The notes under the pieces: model-generated | Seen by the model: only the letters and a program-made list of their open reading frames with translations | Databases searched by the model: none | What the model was told of the DNA's origin: nothing | Shown here: one piece after another, positions 57,857 through 64,000 of the stretch | Position numbering within the stretch: position 1 is the stretch's first letter | Layout: every line of letters starts with the position of its first letter | Translations under genes and position numbers: made by a program | Origin: Nemania diffusa | Taxonomy: Eukaryota; Ascomycota; Sordariomycetes; Xylariales; Xylariaceae | Reading direction: 5' to 3' | DNA: 64,000 nucleotides | Assembly: GCA_038501195.1 (NCBI GenBank) | Contig: JBBPUQ010000005.1 | Location: 372,001 to 436,000 of the forward strand

Positions 57857-60800
57857 ACTGTTAATTTTATTAATTTTTATTTAATAAGTTTTTTTTTACT
57901 ATTTATGCTTGTTTTTAAGTTATTTTTATATTTTTTTTTTTTTTTTTTATATTTTATTTATTGTTGTTATTTTTAATATACTTTTTTACTACTAAACTAT
58001 TTATATTTGTAACTATTAATTTAAACATTAAAACAAACTTTAAACTATAGTTGTTTTATTAATATATTATTTTTGCTTTAAATGTTTTTATAACTTTTTT
58101 TAGTTTAAAAACATTAAATTTTTAAAAATTTGCTGCTTTTTTAAAAACTTAAAAAGTTTTATATATAATAGCTATTAAAAAAGCTATAATATTTACAAAC
58201 TTATAAATAACTTTATTTTTATTTTAGTTTTATTTTGTTATTAAAAAATTAGTTGCTTATTATAATAATATTTAATATAGTTTATTTATATAAAATTTTA
58301 AAATTTAATGTTAACTTGTTTAATTTAAAACAAAAAAATAATAACAACTTAAGTAATATTATTATTTATAACAAAAAAAAAAGCTATATTTAATATATTT
58401 TAGTTTAGCTTTGCTATAAAATCGCTAAAGTATAGTTTTATTTTTTAAAGTTTTTTTGTTATATCTTTTTTTTATATTATATTATTTTCTGCTTTATTAG
58501 CAAAGTTTTTGTTATAAAAATAAACTGCTTTATTTATATTTGCTACTAATTTTAATATTAATTGCTAACTTTAAAATACTATTGTTAAATATTAGTTTTT
58601 AATTTATTAGTATAAAACTTTAACTTAATAAACTATTGCTTTTTTTGTTGCTAATATTATAAATAAGCTATTTTGTTTATTTTTTACTTTTATTTTTAAC
58701 TTAAATAAAATATTAATTAATACGTTTAATATTGCTATACTATTATATTTTATTTGTAGCTTTTTAATACTAGCTATATAATTTAGTTTTTAGTTATATG
58801 TTATTTTATAAAAAAAATAAAAGCAATTTATTATAAAAACAATAGTAATATAAAACATTTTAAAGCTTGCAAAAAGTTTATAGCGTTTTAAAATATTTTT
58901 AAATTTGCTTTTTAAATTTTTCGACAAAATTTTATATATAGCTTATTAATAAAATATAAATTATTATTTAAAAAAATAAGTTTAATTTTTATTATATAAA
59001 CTTTTTTGTAAAAGTTTTAATTTATTTTATTTTGCTAGCTTTTTTAACAATTTTAAATAATTAATTAAAAAGTTTTTTTAGCAGTTTTAATATGTTTTTA
59101 CTATAATATAATAAATAGTTTTTTTTATAGTTTTGTTAATTTATTTTTTTTATGTTTTTTTTTTTTTTTTTTAAAATTTGCAATAGCTTTAACAGTAAAT
59201 ATATTAATAATTAATACTTATTGATTATATTTAGTTAGCTAGCTTTTTTATTTAACTTTATAGTATAAATTTTTTTTATAAATATATTTTTTTACTATAT
59301 TTTTTACTTTTTATTTTATATTATTGTTTTTTAAATTAAATATAAATAATTTATTTATATTATTAGCTTTTTAAAGTTTTAATAATTAAACAAAAAATAT
59401 GTTATAAAAACAGATATATTATATAAAAAAATAAAAGCAATAAACTTATAAATTAACTTTATTAATAATTTTAAATAGTTTAATATATTTAAAAGCTAGC
59501 TTGCAGTAATATTTTTTAAACTTAAAATATTTAGTTAACAAAGCAATTAATTAATTTATTTTATAGCTTATTAATTTATATTTATTATTATAATATTTTG
59601 TTTAGTTTTTAATTATATTTTGTTACTATTTTATTAATTTATTTTTAATAGCTTTTAATTTATTTAATCGATTTTATATTGCTAGTACTTTTTTTAAAAT
59701 AAAATTGTTTTTAATAAATAATTTAAATTTTAATATATAGCTATATAAAGTTTAAAAAAATAAAATATTAATAGTTAAATTAATTGTTAAATTTATAGCA
59801 AAAAAAGCTTAAAATAATAATTAAAACTAGTTAATTTGTTTAATAAAAGTAAAATATTTTAAATAACATTTGATTATTTAGTTTATATATTTTGTTTAAT
59901 TGTTAGTTTTAAAATAAAACATAACTAAATAACGTTTTTTAACTTTAATATAATAATATAAATTAAACTAAAAGTTACTAATAAATATAAAACTTTAATT
60001 AATAACTATTTTAATAAAGCTTTTAAATTTATATTTTATTTTTTAATAAAATAAAGTAGCTAATTATATAGCTGTTATAATAATATAAACAAGTAATAAA
60101 TATATTAATTTAATAAATCAGTTTATAATTACTAATATAAAATTTATATAACTACTTTTATAAAAAGTTTTTAGTAAACTAGTTATAAAGTTTATAAATA
60201 GTTTTTATATAAATTTAATAAATATTAACAAGTTATTCAATTTGTTATATTTTTAATAATGTTTTATTTTAAACTTAAAATAAATAGTATAGCTTTTTAT
60301 ATAGCTTTATATATTATATTTTAAGTTTTACTAATAAAACTTTTTTTAAAAAAGTTTTAAAATATACTTTTAACTAAAATAACTTGTAAAAAAGTCGTTA
60401 TAATATAATTTAATTAGTTAAAAATAAATTGATTTTTTAAAAAATATATAAACTTTTTTATTATAAAAAATTAAAAAGTTTTAAATTAATTATTAACTTT
60501 TTATAGCTAAACTATTTTTGATTTATTTTAAAATCTGTTAATATTTAAGATTTTTTTTTTAAACATTTTAAATTAATAATTTAAAACTTTAATTAGCTTT
60601 TAAATTTTAAATATTTTTTTTTGCAGTAACTATTTATGCTTATATATATATAACTAATTAAATAAAAATTAATCGTTTAAAAAAATAGCGTTTAATATAA
60701 ACTTTTTTAACTAATATTTTTAAATATTAATTTTTAATAGTTATATATTATATAGTAATTTTTTTTTTTAATATAAAAAGAAAATTTATATTAAAAAATA

Positions 60801-63800
60801 TATTATTTATATAATTAAAACAGCACAAAAAAAAATCAGCTTTATTTCGCTTTTTTTTTTTGTATTTAATAATAAAATCAAAAAAAACTAAATAAATATA
60901 CTATCAAGTTTATTTTTTATTTAGTTTTAATGTTTTTATAAAAGTTTAAAAGTTATTATAATTAATTAATATTTTAATAAACAATTTATTTTTTTATAAA
61001 TAGTAATATTAATATTTAAAGCTTTTAATAATAGTTAATATTTTTTTATTTAATATATTTTAGTTTAATTTTTAATTAAAAAACTTTTAAAAATAAAACA
61101 AAACTAGTTGTTATTACTTTTGATTATTTTTTTACAATAAATTATTTGTAAATGCAGCTTTAAATATATTAATTTTTACTAATATTTATTTTTTAAAGTT
61201 AAAATATATAAAAAAAATAGCTTGCTTAAATAAATTTTACAATTGTTTAAAAGCATATTTTTTTAAATTATTTAAAAAAATTCAACCCTTTTTTATTTTA
61301 GTTGCGCTTTTTTTTAAGTATTAATATAATAAAACAGCAACTAAAAAATACTTTTTAATAAAACAGCAGTAAAAATTGCAGAATTTTAAAAATTGCTATA
61401 GCTTATAATAAAAATTAAAAAAAAGCTATTTTTTAATAGTGTCGATTTATAAAAAGTTTATTTTAATCCTTTTATTTAAAATAATATAACTTAAAAATTC
61501 TAGTTTATATTAATAAAATTAACATTTAAAAAGTTTAATATATAGTTTAGCTTTTTAAAGTTTTTTAATAATATTTTAAATATAATTTATATATAAATTT
61601 TTATTTAAAAAAAAAACAAATACATTATTAAAATATACTATATAAAAAATATTTAAAATATTATTAAGTATTTTTTGTATATAATTTTAAAAAATAATAA
61701 AAATATTATATAAATTTATAAATATAACTAAAAATTTATAGTATTTATAATATATATAAAACATTATTTTTTATTTATTTCTTTTTTAAATTTGTATATA
61801 ATAATAAACATTTTTGAAATTAATTTTTAAAAATATTTTTATATATGCAATTTTATTTAATATTTTTGAAATAAATAAAAAAATAAAGCAATTTTTTTGC
61901 AAAACTTTGTTAAATTCTTTATAGTTAACATAAAAACATAAAGTTCTATTTTTTTTAAATATAAAAAGTATTAATACTTTTACAAAACTTTTTAATTTTT
62001 TGATTTTTTTGCTTTTTATTATTTTTTGTAGCTAATTTTTTAGTTTTTATAACTTATTTTAAACTAAAAAATAAATAAAATAATAAAATACTATTGCATT
62101 TTTTTATAAATTAATTAATAAATTGTTTTAATAAATATAAAAAAGTATACTAATATTAAAAATATTAAAAAATTTAAATAAATTTTAAAACTTTTTTAAA
62201 ACTAAATTAAAACTTATAAAAGTTAGCTTTATTTTTATTTTTTTTAAAAATAAAAACTTAAACAAAATAATAATTGCTTAATAACATTTTTTATTTTAAT
62301 AAACTTATATAAACTTTTAAAGTAATAGCAATTTAAAATGTTTTTGTTTAAAACTAAAAAACTATCGATTTAAGCTTAGATTTAATATGATTTTTTTACT
62401 TTTTAAAATTAATTGAAACAATAGTAATAAGCTTTTTTTTAATCAATTATTATATAATATTGCAATATATATATATTAAATTATATAAATGACTTTTTGC
62501 TAATTAGTTAATTTGTAAAAAATTTAATAAGCTTTATATATATTTAGACTTTTTTAATTTACAGTTTATAAATTATAAAGTTTATAAAAAACTTTTTATA
62601 ATTTATAATATAAAATAAAAATATAATTAATATAATTATATTTAGTACTAAAGTTTAAATTAGCATATGTTTTCAAAAGTAGTTTATTTAAACTAAATAT
62701 ATATATTAAACAAAAAGTATAAAAATATCAAAAAAATAAAACAAATAGCTAGTATTTATTTTTAGATTTTATTGTAAAACTTAAGTTTACTTTTTGTTTT
62801 TTAAATTAAAATTATTGTAATTTTTTAAAACAAATCAATAAAAAAAAACAGTTTATTTTAAATAATAAAAATTATTAAATTTTTTTTTAATAGTTTAAGT
62901 TTTTTAAATAATTTGTTTTTAAAATTATTTATTAAAATATTAATTAATATAATATTTTGTTTTATTATAAAAAAAACAAATAATAAAATTTTAATTTTTT
63001 AATAGTTATTAGTTTAAATTTAAATAATATTTAAGCTTATTTTTTAAAAGCTTTTGTAATTTTTTAACTTTATATTTATTTTTTAATTTGTTAAATCAAT
63101 ATATTTAATATTTTAAAGCTTAATAATTTATTGATTTAAATCGGAGATTTTAATACTAAAAATTCTATAGCTTTTTAAAACAATAATTTTTATAACAATT
63201 TTTATTAACTATATATAAATCTTATAGTTGTAAAAAATTATAATAAAAATAATAATATTATAAAAGTTTTATATAAAATTTATAACAACTTCGATTATAA
63301 TTTATATATAAATTTAGTTACTGCTATATTTTTTTTTAATTTTTATTTATTAATTTTTATTAATATATTGCTATATTAACTATATTTTTTTAAGTAATAA
63401 ATAAAAAGTTATAAAAATTTATTATTTTTTTTTTTAAAAAATTAAATAGTTTTTAATAAAAAAATATAGCTTTTTTATTATTAGTTTTTTTCGTTTTTTG
63501 CTTTTTAATTTAAACTAAATAATAGTTAAATTATTTAAAGTATTAATTTAAAAGTTAATAAGCGTATTTTAACTATATATTTATATTTGTTTTTAAATGT
63601 ATTAATTGTTATATAAAAGTTTTCGTTTATTTTAAAAACACATTTTAATTATATTAATATTAAAGCTGTTTTATTTTTAAAGATTTTTTAAATAAGCTTT
63701 AATATTTATTTTTACAATTTTGATTTATTTTGTTAATTATATATATAATTTTATTTGTTAAACAACTAAATTTACATTTAAAGCTATTAAATATAAACTT

Positions 63801-64000
63801 TAACTTTTTAACTTATTTAATTTATTTATTATATATAAAGTTTAAAATTAATAATTTATATTTAAACTTAACTAATTAATTAAAGTTTATATTACTGTTA
63901 TAGTTTAACTTAAATTTGTTATATTTTTGTTAATAATTTGTATATATAATAAATTTAATTATATTATTATTATTAAAAAGTACAAAAATAATATTATAAT
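56446..64000. repeat. Very AT-rich block without genes
   Basis: About 7.5 kb to the window edge is almost pure A and T, with no open frame of useful length. In two 360-nt samples (59341-59700 and 62041-62400) I counted 39 cytosines by hand, about 5 percent. Of these, 37 follow A or G, two follow T (both TCG) and none follow C; 27 are CpT, 10 CpA, 2 CpG. Low CpA with TpA excess suits repeat-induced point mutation. The block could be an AT isochore of mutated transposons, a subtelomere, or the edge of a centromere. No element can be identified in it. Confidence 0.85.
57820..57852. repeat. Poly-T run
   Basis: Thirty-three uninterrupted T residues inside the AT-rich block. The true length may differ because of sequencing error in homopolymers. 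Confidence 0.85.

Noticed and set aside
1..64000. CRISPR arrays or bacterial-type operons
   Set aside because: No regularly spaced repeats are present and the genes are intron-containing and eukaryotic.

Overview
The window looks like nuclear DNA of a filamentous ascomycete (Pezizomycotina). A Sordariomycete, possibly of the Xylariales, is my best guess, but no marker here fixes the order. The reasons are short GT..AG introns (mostly 55-150 nt) with CTAAC-type branch points, a highly reducing polyketide synthase, a fungal rhodopsin-domain membrane protein, DUF1996 and DUF7924 proteins, a fungal 283-aa mitochondrial porin, and an abrupt very AT-rich block of the kind found where repeats are heavily mutated.

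The left part (1-21.4 kb) holds mostly housekeeping genes: a DUF7924 PD-(D/E)XK-like protein, a CDC50 flippase subunit, a NASP/Sim3-type histone chaperone, a GT31-like glycosyltransferase, a large membrane protein of a conserved fungal family, a membrane-anchored J-domain protein and VDAC porin. A 3.5-kb gene-free stretch (8.1-11.7 kb) is dotted with TAGGTA/TACCTA motifs.

The middle (21.4-42.2 kb) is sparser and eroded. It has two short-chain dehydrogenases, an uncharacterised 347-aa protein, a DUF1996 secreted protein, a small acidic unknown protein and an SRPK-like kinase. Among them lie a Copia-like LTR, the tail of a sugar transporter, a degenerate tRNA, a 5-kb gene desert, and a C2H2 zinc-finger pseudogene broken by CAG-to-TAG type stops.

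The right part (42.2-55.7 kb) is a compact candidate biosynthetic locus. A 2402-aa reducing PKS (KS-AT-DH-inactive MT-ER-KR-ACP, no release domain) is divergent from an alpha/beta hydrolase of the fumagillin polyketide-transferase type. Next come a secreted BBE-type FAD oxidase with both flavin-attachment residues and a seven-helix membrane protein. The likely logic is chain assembly by the PKS, release or transfer by the hydrolase, and oxidation of the product by the secreted oxidase. The product is unknown.

The last 7.5 kb (56.4-64 kb) is an AT-rich block with no genes. Its surviving cytosines are almost all preceded by a purine. All exon structures were deduced by eye from splice signals and reading-frame continuity, and no database search was possible.
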